Below, piece by piece: positions 21,501 through 31,525 of a DNA stretch of 64,000 nucleotides (its first letter is position 1; every line of letters begins with the position of its first letter). A model generated the notes under the pieces. It saw only the letters and a list, made by a program, of their open reading frames with translations. It did no database searches and was not told the origin of the DNA. The translations under genes were made by a program, and so were the position numbers. The DNA comes from JACKAQ01 sp020634975 [NCBI: Calditrichia bacterium] (GTDB taxonomy: Bacteria; Calditrichota; Calditrichia; RBG-13-44-9), in contig JACKAQ010000003.1 in the NCBI GenBank assembly GCA_020634975.1, positions 62,001-126,000 on the forward strand, written 5' to 3'.

Positions 21501-24500
21501 ATGACACACAAAATACGATTTCTCACCATTCTTTTGGGCTTCTTCATAGGCACCGGAATGGTTACGGAAACGCAGGCACAGATCACCGTTTATACGGCTA
21601 CCGATGGCGGTTTGAGCATTTCCAGCGATGACGGTGCCAGCTTTGTCAACCGCACCACCACCGACGGCCTTGGTAATAACGCTATCAAAGACGTTTTCGT
21701 CAGTGGCAGCACGGTGTATGCGGCTACCGATGGCGGCTTGAGCATTTCCACGGATGGCGGCGCCACCTTTGTCAACCGCACCACCACTGACGGCTCCGGT
21801 AATAACGCTATCAATTGCGTCTTCGCCAGTGGCAGCACGGTGTATGCGACAATGAATGGCGGCTTGAGCATTTCCACGGATGGCGGCGCTACCTTTGTCA
21901 ACCGCACCACCACCGACGGCTCAGGAGTTTCTATGTCTATGGCATCTTCGCCAGTGGCAGCACGGTGTATGCGGCAACAAATGACGGCTTGAGCATTTCC
22001 ACAGATGGCGGCGCCACCTTTGTCAACCGCACCACCGCCAACGGCGCCAGAAGTAACATTGTCTGGGACGTCTTCGCCAGTGGCAGCACGGTGTATGCGG
22101 CAACGAATGACGGCTTGAGCATTTCCACGGATGGCGGCGCTACCTTTGTCAACCGCACCACCACCGACGGCCTCAGGGTAACTATGTCATAGGCGGCTTA
22201 TTCGTCAATGGCAGCACGGTGTATGCGGCAACGTATGTCGGCTTGAGCATATCCAGCGATGGCGGCGCCACCTTTGTCAACCGCCGCACCACCACCGACG
22301 GCTCGGGAGTAACTCTGTCGGTGGCGGGGTCTTCGCCAGTGGCAGCATGGTGTATGCGGCAACGATTGGCGGCTTGAGCGTTTCCAGCGATGGCGGTGCC
22401 ACCTTTGTCAACCGCACCACCGCCAACGGCCTTGGGAATAACAGAGTCAAGGCAGTGATCGCGGAAATACAGACAACTGTCGACCTTCAGATCAGTATCT
22501 CAGAGTCGAGTGACCCTGTAGTAGCCGGTTCGAATGGCGGCAACGACAACCTCGTCCACACCATCACGGTGACAAACAATGGTCCAGCGACAGCAACCAA
22601 CATCGTGATTCAGTTTGGCGCCAACACCACAACGGCGCCAACACTCGCTTTCCAGATGGCAGTCATGGACCGGGTGGCAATGAGTGGAGTATTCCCAGCA
22701 TCGCTTTGGGGAACTCGGTAACGATGACGATGACCTGGGATGTCGGAAGTGGCTATAGCGACTCAATCCCATCAAGCTCCGACGCCGTTGTGCTGGCGGT
22801 TGACCAAACCGATACAGACAGCAACAACGACAGTGATAACGAATCGACGACAGTAAGTTTCCCGCAGGTCGATCTTGAAGTCACGATTAGCGAAAACGTT
22901 GACCCTGTAGTAGCCGGTTCGAATGGCGGCATAGACAACCTCGTCCACACCATTACGGTGACGAACAACGGACCCGCGACAGCAACCAACATCGTGATTC
23001 AGTTTGGCGCCAACACCACAACGGCGCCAACACTCGCTTTCCAGGCAGGCAGTCAAGGACCGGGTGGCAATGAGTGGAGTATTCCCAGCATCGCTTTGGG
23101 GAACTCGGTAACGATGACGCTGACCTGGGATGTCGGAAGTGGCTATAGCGACTCCAATCCCATCAGCTCCAATGCCCTTGTGCTGGCGGTTGACCAAACC
23201 GATACAGACAGCAACAACGACAGTGATAACGAATCGACGACAGTTAGTTTCCCGCAGGTCGATCTTGAAGTCACGATTAGCGAAAACGTTGACCCTGTGA
23301 TAGCCGGTTCGAATGGCGGCATCGACAATCTCGTCCACACCATTACGGTGACGAACAACGGACCCGCGACAGCAACTAACATCGTGATTCAGTTTGGCGC
23401 TAACACCGTACCGTCTCCAACCCTCGCTTTCCAGGTAGGCAGTCAAGGTCCGGGTGGCAATGAGTGGAGTATTCCCAGCATCGCTTCGGGGAACTCAGCC
23501 ACGATGACGATGACCTGGGATGTCGGACTTGGGTATAGCGACACCAACCCCATCTCCTCCGATGCCCTTGTGCTGGCGGTTGACCAAACCGATACAGACA
23601 GCAACAACGACAGTGCAACAGAATCAACAACGGTAAATCCACCGGCAGGACTGGATATCTGTGCGGAAATCGATTTATTGGTTGATGAAGTGAATGCACT
23701 GTTGAACAATCCCGGCACGCCACGGAAATCCAAAAGCAAACTGATCAAAGCCAAAGATTATCTGAATAGCGCCTGCGACAACTTCACCGCCGGTGAATAC
23801 GATCGCGGATTTAATGATCTGGCAGATGCCGCTGATGAACTCAACAAAGCCATGGACAAAGGCGCCAACGCCGATGCCGTTCGCATTGCCACAGTCGATC
23901 TGGCGCGACTCATCGCCACCGAAACCATCGCCGATGCCCAAGCCTATGCCGGTGACCCGGCAATCGATCACCTGCTCAACAAAGCCGCAGAAGCCCTCGC
24001 TGATGGCGACGTCGAACGCGCCGATGACAAATTCGACAAAGCCGTAAAAGAATACGGCAAAGCCTGGGAATACGCCGCAGAAGCCATCCAATTGGCAAAT
24101 AACACCGGCACCGGCGGGGAAATTTCCATGGATCTCGATCCGGTTCTGAATGCCATCGACGCATTACTGGCAAACAATCCCAATAAAAAAGCCCGAAAAG
24201 CGTTGCAAAAAGCGCACGGCAAAGTGACTGATGCCCAAAGCAAATACGACAACGGCGATATCGAAGACGGCTACGGCAAATTGGAAGATGCTGTCGGCTA
24301 TCTGGAAGACGCCGCCGATGAAGGCTCGGACGCAGATCCGGTGATTGCCGACCTGCTCACGCTCGGTCGCGAATATGCGGTTGCCAAAATCACCGAAGCG
24401 CAAACCTACGCCGGCACACCGGAAGTGGATCAGCAGATCACCAAAGCCCAGAATTACCTGAACGACGGGGATGCTGCCGCTGCGCAGGGCAAAAACGAAA

Positions 24501-24883
24501 AAGCGATGGATCGCTACGGCAAAGCCTGGATAGAAGCGCAGGAAGGCGTGCTGCTCGGCAACGGACTCGGCAAAACCGCCGGCGAACCGGTTGCGGTCAT
24601 TCCCACCGAATACGGGCTGGATCAGAACTATCCCAACCCGTTCAACCCGGAAACGACCATCCGTTTCGCTTTGCCGCAATCCGGCAACGTGACGCTCAAA
24701 ATCTTCAACCTGAGCGGTCAGTTGGTGCGCACATTGGTCAGCAGCGAGTTTGCTGCAGGGCAACACCAGATCGTTTGGAACGGTCGCAACGATCTCGGCG
24801 AAAAAGTCGCCAGCGGGATGTATCTCTACCGCATCACCGCCGGATCGTTTGTCCAAACCAAAAAGATGATGTTGATGAAGTAA
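21501..24883 (+). pseudogene. Secreted array protein E: Asp-box repeats, three DUF11-like domains, constant module, frameshifted
   Basis: ATG at 21501, signal peptide about 1-28 (ending ETQAQ). Seven or eight repeats of about 44 residues carry an Asp-box (STDGGATF) in the pattern VYAATDGGLSISTDGGATFVN. Three DUF11/CARDB-like domains of about 130 aa follow (VDLEVTISENVDPV, ITVTNNGPATATNIVI), then the class I constant module with an intact sorting domain. One G is lost at the same relative place in three Asp-box repeats (about 21925, 22172, 22309) and another near 22656. From 22706 on the frame is intact for 725 codons. Correction yields one protein of about 1,125 aa. Function beyond secretion is unknown. 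Confidence 0.8.
23651..24883 (+). repeat. Constant C-terminal module, copy E (class I)
   Basis: The only copy besides A that is uninterrupted. Its last part is identical to copy A over more than 150 bp (about 24475-24640), suggesting recent duplication or gene conversion. Confidence 0.9.
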
Positions 24884-24925
24884 TCGGATTTCGATTGAAA
24901 AATCGTTGATCCCAGAAATACAAAA

Positions 24926-24967
24926 GGGTTACGCCGAAATGAAATACCTCGGCGTAACCCTTTTTTT
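24926..24967. terminator. Bidirectional terminator between gene E and the minus-strand operon
   Basis: Perfect 12-bp stem GGGTTACGCCGA (24926-24937) / TCGGCGTAACCC (24949-24960) with an 11-nt loop, seven T on the right and four A on the left. It sits between convergent genes. Confidence 0.9.
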
Positions 24968-24981
24968 ATCAAAAGCTTAAC

Positions 24982-25506
24982 TTATCGGGTCGTTACCGGA
25001 CTGCTTGTTGGCTGTTTGTTGAGCGCTTGCTGTTTTACCGGACGCATCATCCCGAACAGCGCCCAAATGATGTATCCCATCGACATTTCCATCGCAAGAA
25101 ACGAAGCTATTTTCAGCCAGGCAAATGCCGGGTGCACAAATCGCACCAGCCAACTGGCGGCTTCGCCGGATAACGCGGCGATAAACAGCGCGGCAATCGC
25201 CCAGATTTTTGTACGAAACGATTGCCCGGAAAAAATAAACAGATGCGTGAGCAACAGCGCCACCATCGCCATCACCGGCAGATGCCCGTGGGTTACTTCC
25301 AGCATGGACCCGAAGGTGCGCGGCTGGGTGTACAGCGCCTCCGAGCCGAGATAATAATCCACCACCGATTGCGGCGAAAGCCCCATTTTGGAAAAAAACA
25401 TCACAAATGTGGTGACCCAAAAAATGGCAAAAAATATTAATGTGCCAATCAACGTCAACCGCATCAGCGGGTTGGATTGAAAACTGCCGTTAGCCATATA
25501 TTTCAT
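24982..25506 (-). CDS. Four-TM membrane protein, last gene of porin/FMN operon
   Basis: 174 aa with four hydrophobic helices (about 17-40, 80-95, 102-120, 128-150). Histidines sit near or in the helices (THGHLPVMAMVALLLTH). They could bind haem, but no cytochrome family was recognised. The ATG overlaps the stop of the FMN-binding gene by four bases (ATGA), so the two are translationally coupled. By context it may be the inner-membrane partner of the flavoprotein. Confidence 0.7.
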   Translation of the reverse strand: MKYMANGSFQSNPLMRLTLIGTLIFFAIFWVTTFVMFFSKMGLSPQSVVDYYLGSEALYTQPRTFGSMLEVTHGHLPVMAMVALLLTHLFIFSGQSFRTKIWAIAALFIAALSGEAASWLVRFVHPAFAWLKIASFLAMEMSMGYIIWALFGMMRPVKQQALNKQPTSSPVTTR

Positions 25507-26123
25507 TTCGATTGTTCCTTTATTTCTGCAAAAACAGCCAGTGTTCGCCGGGCGATGCCGGAAAATGTTCGCACGCTGAGCGTTGCGCCGGTTACCCCGT
25601 CGATATCGCGTCCGGGCTGGATGGCATCTGCTGTGGTTTTTCCGGCGAACAGGTTAAACCATCGGGCAACCGGCAAATAATCCATCGGTTCGTAAAACGC
25701 CAGCACGCTCACACTTTCGATGGCGGCATCTGCATCTATCGCAACCATCAGCACGGCTTTTTTGGTTCGCACCACTTCATCTTCAAAAAAAACATAGCGA
25801 TAGGGCTTGCCGTTTTTTTCCCCGACATAATAGCTGATGATGCCGGTGCTCAAAGGCATTTTGGCTGCTGCCTCGATTGTGCGTTGCTGCGCTTCATCCA
25901 AAAACAGCGTTTCCCGACGAACGGTGTCCGCTGTAGCAAACGCCTCTGCCAGCGCTTTTTCCTGACTTTTGAATACCTGCGCATGTAACGAACTTAACGT
26001 TGCAGATGTAAACAAAACCGTTATTGCGACAACTATAAACCATTCGCGGTGATTGATTTTCAATAATTGCAAACTGAATTTTCCTTTCGGGATTTCCCGT
26101 TCCCGGACTAAGTATAATTTCAT
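25503..26123 (-). CDS. FMN-binding domain protein (RnfG/NqrC-like flavinylation motif)
   Basis: 206 aa. One N-terminal TM or signal segment (about 29-47), then a periplasmic FMN-binding domain. The segment DGVTGATLS near residues 175-183 matches the (S/T)GA(T/S)-x-(S/T) motif in which an ApbE transferase attaches FMN to the Thr. Starts directly at the stop of the porin gene (TAAATG) and overlaps the next gene by four bases, so the three form one operon. The role is probably electron transfer across or outside the membrane, inferred from family and context. Confidence 0.8.
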   Translation of the reverse strand: MKLYLVREREIPKGKFSLQLLKINHREWFIVVAITVLFTSATLSSLHAQVFKSQEKALAEAFATADTVRRETLFLDEAQQRTIEAAAKMPLSTGIISYYVGEKNGKPYRYVFFEDEVVRTKKAVLMVAIDADAAIESVSVLAFYEPMDYLPVARWFNLFAGKTTADAIQPGRDIDGVTGATLSVRTFSGIARRTLAVFAEIKEQSK

Positions 26124-27419
26124 TTAAAATAAATAAGTTACACCCAAATTAAACTGATCCAATCCGGTGCCCGCTTCATTTTTGCGATTGAGAAAATCGG
26201 CTTTAAAGGCAATATTGGGAATCGGGCGATACATCAGTCCGATGGTAACGTTGGTGATATCATTTTTCGGATTCGCCGAAAATCCCGCTGAAACCTCTTT
26301 CTGTGTGTTCAGTTTTTCATATTGCACGAAAGGCAGCAACTGCCCTTCGCTGCCGGATTTAGCCAGTTGCAACACATCGTAAGCGGCGGTCAGGTAAAAC
26401 CCGTTTTGTTTTTCCCCAATGGCGCTGTTGCCGGAAAAACCCAGGGTGCGGTTGAGCAATTCCGCTTCGTCGATGCTGCTTTGGGCAAATAAACCGCGCA
26501 GCTCAAATCCTTTTTTCGCGAAAATACCGTGAACGGAAAATACCGTCGTCCGGGCGGAAATATCTGCGCCGGTTGAATCCGTCAATCCCTGACCGCTGTT
26601 GCCGGTGAAAACGGACGCACCGATATTCAACCCGGGCACGCCAACATATTCAACCCTGCCGGTAAACCCGAAATCTTCGGCAATCGCTTTGCCGCCGCTC
26701 TGCCGGCCGCCGCGAATACCCGTTGCGGAATAATTTGCCGCGTTCAATCCTTCCACCACAAACAGGCGATAGCCAAAACCCGATTCTGTGCTGCCCAAAA
26801 CGCCAAGCCCGTTTCCGCGCCAGGTGGTGGGAATCACACTGCGTTCCGTTTCCGGGCGCAATGTGCCAAAAAAGGTCGGCGGCTCGTGCAATTCATTGAT
26901 GATGCCGACCGGAACCAGCACCATTCCGGCGCGAATGGTCGCCAATGGCGATAGCATGGCATCGATATAACCAAATTCGATAGCCACTTCGCCCGGTGCG
27001 CCATCGGCAGCGACAAAAGCATGCTCAAATTCGATCTCCGCATTGAACAAAAACCGGTCGTTGAATTTATAGCCGACATACAAAATATTTCGCAAATAAT
27101 CGACCTGATCTTTTTTGCCGCCCGGCGTATTGTCATCCTTTTCCGATGCATAATTTTCATAGACAATTTCGCCATATCCGGCAACGGTTGCGCCGTTTTC
27201 GGAGCGATAATAAATTTGCGACGCCGCCGGACCCATCCCGAACTTGCTTTCGTAGCTGCGTTCCGAAACACCGCCCAACCGCTGTTTTTCCAATTCGCGA
27301 GTGAGAATATCCACTTTTCGCATCAGCATTTTCAATGTGTCCTGTTGGGTGGTTTGTGCGTTCAACCCAACACTCAGTGCGACAAAAACCCCAAAAATTA
27401 TTGTATAAATCAACTTCAT
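26124..27419 (-). CDS. Outer-membrane porin-like beta-barrel protein
   Basis: 431 aa. Signal peptide about 1-21 (SVGLNAQ), a short coiled-coil stretch (MRKVDILTRELEKQ) typical of porins that touch peptidoglycan or trimerise, then alternating amphipathic strands. The end NLGVTYLF has the C-terminal Phe of outer-membrane barrels. First gene of the operon with the FMN-binding and 4-TM proteins. The exact porin family is not identified. It could take up a substrate or form the outer-membrane part of an electron-transfer route. Confidence 0.75.
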   Translation of the reverse strand: MKLIYTIIFGVFVALSVGLNAQTTQQDTLKMLMRKVDILTRELEKQRLGGVSERSYESKFGMGPAASQIYYRSENGATVAGYGEIVYENYASEKDDNTPGGKKDQVDYLRNILYVGYKFNDRFLFNAEIEFEHAFVAADGAPGEVAIEFGYIDAMLSPLATIRAGMVLVPVGIINELHEPPTFFGTLRPETERSVIPTTWRGNGLGVLGSTESGFGYRLFVVEGLNAANYSATGIRGGRQSGGKAIAEDFGFTGRVEYVGVPGLNIGASVFTGNSGQGLTDSTGADISARTTVFSVHGIFAKKGFELRGLFAQSSIDEAELLNRTLGFSGNSAIGEKQNGFYLTAAYDVLQLAKSGSEGQLLPFVQYEKLNTQKEVSAGFSANPKNDITNVTIGLMYRPIPNIAFKADFLNRKNEAGTGLDQFNLGVTYLF

Positions 27420-27892
27420 TTAACGCCTCAACAATCTGTGCTTTTATATACTTTTAACTTTTTTTAATTACATACATCTTGTTTACCCGCAAAAATTAGC
27501 GCAATCCACGATTGCGGATCAACGCATTTAATTAACAAAAACTGTTGTTAGTGAATAATTGTTTGTGGTTAAGAATGATTATTAGTTTCTGGATTTTTGG
27601 GGTTACGCAACAATTGGCAGTATCCAAACGGGAAGTGCCTCGACAGAAATAAATTGATAAAAAACGGTTTAGTTATTGTCAGGCTGAGCGAAGTCGAAGC
27701 CTTTATTTATATTGAAATTATCCTTCGACTTCGCTCAGATTGACATAAGTAAAACATCAAATTAAATTTGTGTACCCACTTATTAAAAAAAACATTTTCG
27801 AAAAAAAATCTGCGTTAACCTGTGAATTTCCATCGGGAATGGTTATTTTCAACTCGATTTATTTTACTCAAAATAAAAGGACGATTTGATTT
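27420..27892. other. 473-bp divergent intergenic region with inverted repeat
   Basis: Lies between the divergent porin and MDR genes and must carry both promoters. It contains an imperfect inverted repeat of 23 bp (27678-27700 and 27722-27744, 20 of 23 matching) built on GCTGAGCGAAGTCGAAG. That sequence is a dispersed repeat, with related copies at 39313-39330, 47539-47583 and 51383-51405. Confidence 0.6.
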
Positions 27893-28873
27893 ATGAAGGC
27901 AATCGTTTGCACTAAATATGGATCTCCCGATGTTCTCCAGCTAAAAGAAGTTGAAAAACCCACCCCAAAACCCGACGAAGTGCTGGTCAAGATATTCGCA
28001 ACAACCGTAACCGCAGCAGAAGGCATGATGCGAAAAGGTACACCCTTTTACGGGCGATTGATGCTGGGTATTTTGCGCCCGAAAAGCCCCATTCCGGGAA
28101 CCGGGTTTGCCGGAATTATTGAATCTGTTGGAGAAAATGTCAGTCAATTTAAACCGGGCGATGCCGTTTTTGGAGAAACCAGCGTAAATTTTGGTGCAAA
28201 CGCGGAATACCTCACGATTTCGGAATCCGGATTACTCGTGCCGCAGCCGGAAAATTTGCCGTTCGCAGATACCGCGCCCATTTGCGACGGCGCGTTGACC
28301 GCAATGAATTTCCTGAAAAATCTGGCAATTATCCAACCTGGACAACGGGTGCTGATAAACGGCGCATCCGGAAGCCAGGGCACGTACGCGGTGCAACTGG
28401 CCAAACATTTTGGGGCAATCGTAACCGGCGTTTGCAGTACAAAAAATGTCGCGTTGGTGCAATCGCTCGGCGCAGAACATGTTATCGATTATACCAAAAC
28501 AGATTTTACAAAAAACAAGCAACGGTATGATATTGTTTACGATACCGTCGGCAAACTATCGTTTTCGGGCTGTAAAAGCGCGTTAACGGAAAACGGGGTT
28601 TTCATATCGCCCGTGCTCGCGATGTCGCTGCTATTTCAAATGCTGTGGACATCGAAATTCAGCAGTAAAAAAGCCAAATTTTCCGCCACCGGATTATTGC
28701 CAATTCCCGAATCAAAAAAATTGCTCACGGAACTTGTTTCTTTGTTTGCATCCGGAACAATAAAAACAGTGATCGACCGGCGTTATCCGCTGGAAGGCGT
28801 TCCCGACGCTCACCGATATGTTGAAACGGGTCACAAAACCGGCAATATTGTCATCGATGTGGTGCAGGAATAG
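27893..28873 (+). CDS. NAD(P)-dependent alcohol dehydrogenase/quinone oxidoreductase-like (MDR family)
   Basis: 326 aa, the usual length of the zinc-free medium-chain dehydrogenase/reductase branch. A GroES-like N-terminal domain (GTGFAGIIESVGENV near 65-80) precedes a Rossmann domain with the nucleotide motif NGASGSQGTYAVQLAKHFGA near 155-175 and SLGAEHVIDY. The structural-zinc cysteine cluster is absent. ATG at 27893 follows AAAGGACG. Substrate unknown. A single gene between divergent and downstream units. Confidence 0.85.
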   Translation: MKAIVCTKYGSPDVLQLKEVEKPTPKPDEVLVKIFATTVTAAEGMMRKGTPFYGRLMLGILRPKSPIPGTGFAGIIESVGENVSQFKPGDAVFGETSVNFGANAEYLTISESGLLVPQPENLPFADTAPICDGALTAMNFLKNLAIIQPGQRVLINGASGSQGTYAVQLAKHFGAIVTGVCSTKNVALVQSLGAEHVIDYTKTDFTKNKQRYDIVYDTVGKLSFSGCKSALTENGVFISPVLAMSLLFQMLWTSKFSSKKAKFSATGLLPIPESKKLLTELVSLFASGTIKTVIDRRYPLEGVPDAHRYVETGHKTGNIVIDVVQE

Positions 28874-28921
28874 GTCGCCAAAAACTCGAAATGTTGCACA
28901 AAAACGGATCATCAGCCAAGA

Positions 28922-30652
28922 ATGAAAAAACGATATTATCTCTCAATGTTGAGCGCTTTTCCACTGATAATGGTGTTCAACAGCATCTACTTTATTTTCC
29001 ACAAATCGTTCGACATATTTTTAATGATGGGATTGATGCACCTCTCCCTTTATGGGCTGTTGAATTTTTGGGGCACCTATCACCTGTTCAAACCGATTGA
29101 CAAATTATTTAACAACGATGGCGATATCGAGCTGGCGAAACAGCGAACCGACCGGCTGAACCGTCTGTCAACCGGCTGGATTTTTATCATCGGCACAATT
29201 TTTACGACAGTTTCCGTGCTGCCGCTGTTTATCGATCCATCAGTATATGGCGACATAGAAGTGTTTACGGTTGAAAAAATGCCCATGCTTCTGATCTGGT
29301 CCGGCATTCCGGCAACCTTATTTATTTTTGCAATTTTCCCCGCGTTTATCATCTATTTTTTGATCAACGATTTCAAAATGGATCTCAAATCGCAAATGTT
29401 TGCGCGGTTCGGCATCCTTTATCCGGCAGGAAAACGGCAAATCGGCATGATGTTTTTGGTGATTTTTATCATCATCGTATTTATTCCGGCGTTGCTGGCG
29501 ATTCTGGAATTGGCTGTCACGCTGGAATTGGGCGATAAATACGCCCAGTTTTCCACGCTTAATCCGTTGGAATCGGTGATGATCGATCGTTTGGTTGTTT
29601 TGGTTGGCGTCGTTACTTCCGTCATTTTTTTGAAACGCGCGTTCACCAAACCGATCGATTCGCTGTTAACCGAAATCGACAAGGTTCGGGCGGGCGATTA
29701 TTCAACCCGGACAGCCATTATTACCGAAGATGAAATTGGCGTATTGACCAATAATTTTAACGAAATGGTGCAGGAACTGGAATCATCCCACCAAAAACTT
29801 GCAGCGCAAAACCACACCCTCGAAATAAAAGTTGACGCGCGAACCCGCGAATTGAAAGAGAAAAACATCGAGCTCGAAAATACGCTCAATACGTTGCAGC
29901 AAATGCAAAAACAAATTATTGTTCAGGAAAAAATGGCATCGTTAGGACAATTGGTGGCGGGATTGACCCACGAAATCAACACACCGCTGGGCGTGATTCG
30001 CAGCATGAAAAATACCCAATCCAAAGCGGTTGCCCGATTGAAATCCCGGCTGGAAAATTTACCGGCTGACCGTGCGGCAAGTGACAGCGAAATCCAAAAA
30101 ATGATGCAAATTATCTTGAACGCCGATCAATCGATTGATCAGGGAACGGAGCGGCTTGGCGGTATTATCCAAAATCTCAAAACCTTCGCCCGGCTGGATG
30201 AAGCCGAAACCGCCGTGGCGGATATCCACGAAAGCATGGACAGCGTTTTGGCGCTGATCAAACACGATTTGCTGACCAACATCGAGGTTGTTCGCGAATA
30301 CGGCGATGTGCCGCCGTTTGTTTGTCACGCGCGAAAACTGAATCAGGTTTTTTTCAATTTATTAAAAAATGCCTGCCAGGCTATCGAAAACTCCGGGCGG
30401 ATAACCATCACCACAAAAGTTGAAGACAACCATGTTTTTGTAGCTATTCGCGATACGGGAAAGGGCATAAAACCGGAAGATCTCGATGCCATTTTTGATC
30501 CGGGATTCTCCAAAAAAGGCGCGGTTGTGCGGGCGAGTATGGGATTATCCATTTCGTATCAGATTATTCAGGAACACAACGGCAGAATAGAGGTCGCCAG
30601 CAAACCGGGCGAAGGCTCTGTTTTTACTGTGGTTATCCCGACAGCAATATGA
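28922..30652 (+). CDS. Membrane sensor histidine kinase (multi-TM, HAMP, HisKA, HATPase)
   Basis: 576 aa. Five or six TM helices span residues 1 to about 240, then a HAMP domain (about 235-290; TKPIDSLLTEIDKVRAGDY), a long coiled coil (about 285-335), HisKA with phospho-acceptor His in THEINTPLG (about 350), and a HATPase domain with N box NLLKNACQAI and G boxes DTGKGIKPEDL and MGLSISYQII. No receiver domain and no regulator next to it. Lies 49 bp after the MDR gene. The signal is unknown, and whether it serves the hydrogenase genes downstream cannot be told. Confidence 0.9.
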   Translation: MKKRYYLSMLSAFPLIMVFNSIYFIFHKSFDIFLMMGLMHLSLYGLLNFWGTYHLFKPIDKLFNNDGDIELAKQRTDRLNRLSTGWIFIIGTIFTTVSVLPLFIDPSVYGDIEVFTVEKMPMLLIWSGIPATLFIFAIFPAFIIYFLINDFKMDLKSQMFARFGILYPAGKRQIGMMFLVIFIIIVFIPALLAILELAVTLELGDKYAQFSTLNPLESVMIDRLVVLVGVVTSVIFLKRAFTKPIDSLLTEIDKVRAGDYSTRTAIITEDEIGVLTNNFNEMVQELESSHQKLAAQNHTLEIKVDARTRELKEKNIELENTLNTLQQMQKQIIVQEKMASLGQLVAGLTHEINTPLGVIRSMKNTQSKAVARLKSRLENLPADRAASDSEIQKMMQIILNADQSIDQGTERLGGIIQNLKTFARLDEAETAVADIHESMDSVLALIKHDLLTNIEVVREYGDVPPFVCHARKLNQVFFNLLKNACQAIENSGRITITTKVEDNHVFVAIRDTGKGIKPEDLDAIFDPGFSKKGAVVRASMGLSISYQIIQEHNGRIEVASKPGEGSVFTVVIPTAI

Positions 30653-30838
30653 AACTGGCCGAACGATTTGCAAAGCCGAAAGGAATAGTTCACAAATACA
30701 ATGTTTTGCTTTATTTCGGTGAGCTTTCATAAAAAAGGCAGCAATTCCCCTCATATTTCATTTGAATAAATGAACACAATCAGATATATTTCTCAATAAA
30801 TATACTGACAATTGAGACGGTTGGTATAAGGGGAAAAC

Positions 30839-31525
30839 ATGGATCCGGGGCTAATTTTTGCTGCAGCAACTGGCTTGCTGGCAGGCATCGTTCATGTACT
30901 GATCGGGCCTGATCATCTTGCGGCAGTTGCACCATTATCTGTCAATCAACGCCAACGCACCTGGCTTACCGGGCTGTGGTGGGGTATCGGTCACACCAGC
31001 GGGGTTTGGGCGATTGGGTTGATTGTATTTATCTGGCGCGAGGTTTTGCCGATCGAAACGCTGTCGCAATGGAGCGAGCGATTGGTGGGATTTGTGTTGA
31101 TCGCGCTGGGTTTATGGACCATCCGGAAAGCCCTGAATTCCCGGCTGCACTATCACGAACATGAGCACGACGGCGATCGTCACGCCCATTTTCACCTGCA
31201 TCAGAAAACTCCTGCACAACCGCATAAATCACAGCATTCGCATGCACACGCGCCTTTCGGCATCGGTATTTTACACGGATTGGCGGGCACGTCGCATTTG
31301 TTCGGCATTTTGCCGGCACTCGCGTTTCCCGATACGGTCACGGCAGTCGGCTACGTCGTCGGTTTTGGCGTTGGCGCGATTGTGGCGATGTCGGCATTTA
31401 GCTGGGCACTGGGGCAATTGGCGCAACGGCTGATCGACCGCTCCGCGCAAGCCCTGCAATGGCTGCAATATGGCTTTTCCAGTCTGGCGATTGGCGTTGG
31501 CGTCGCGTGGATTCTGTTCATTTAA
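30839..31525 (+). CDS. Nickel/cobalt permease-like membrane protein (UreH/NicO type)
   Basis: 228 aa with about six TM helices. The first helix carries HVLIGPDHLAAV, resembling the H-x(4-5)-DH metal-site signature of nickel/cobalt transporters. GIGHTSGVW and GILHGLAGTSH follow, and a His-rich cytoplasmic loop (about 101-140, HYHEHEHDGDRHAHFH) is suited to nickel binding. It sits just before hypA, so it most likely supplies nickel for the hydrogenase. The stop codon lies inside an 18-bp sequence repeated just before hypA, indicating a later insertion between the two genes. Confidence 0.85.
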   Translation: MDPGLIFAAATGLLAGIVHVLIGPDHLAAVAPLSVNQRQRTWLTGLWWGIGHTSGVWAIGLIVFIWREVLPIETLSQWSERLVGFVLIALGLWTIRKALNSRLHYHEHEHDGDRHAHFHLHQKTPAQPHKSQHSHAHAPFGIGILHGLAGTSHLFGILPALAFPDTVTAVGYVVGFGVGAIVAMSAFSWALGQLAQRLIDRSAQALQWLQYGFSSLAIGVGVAWILFI

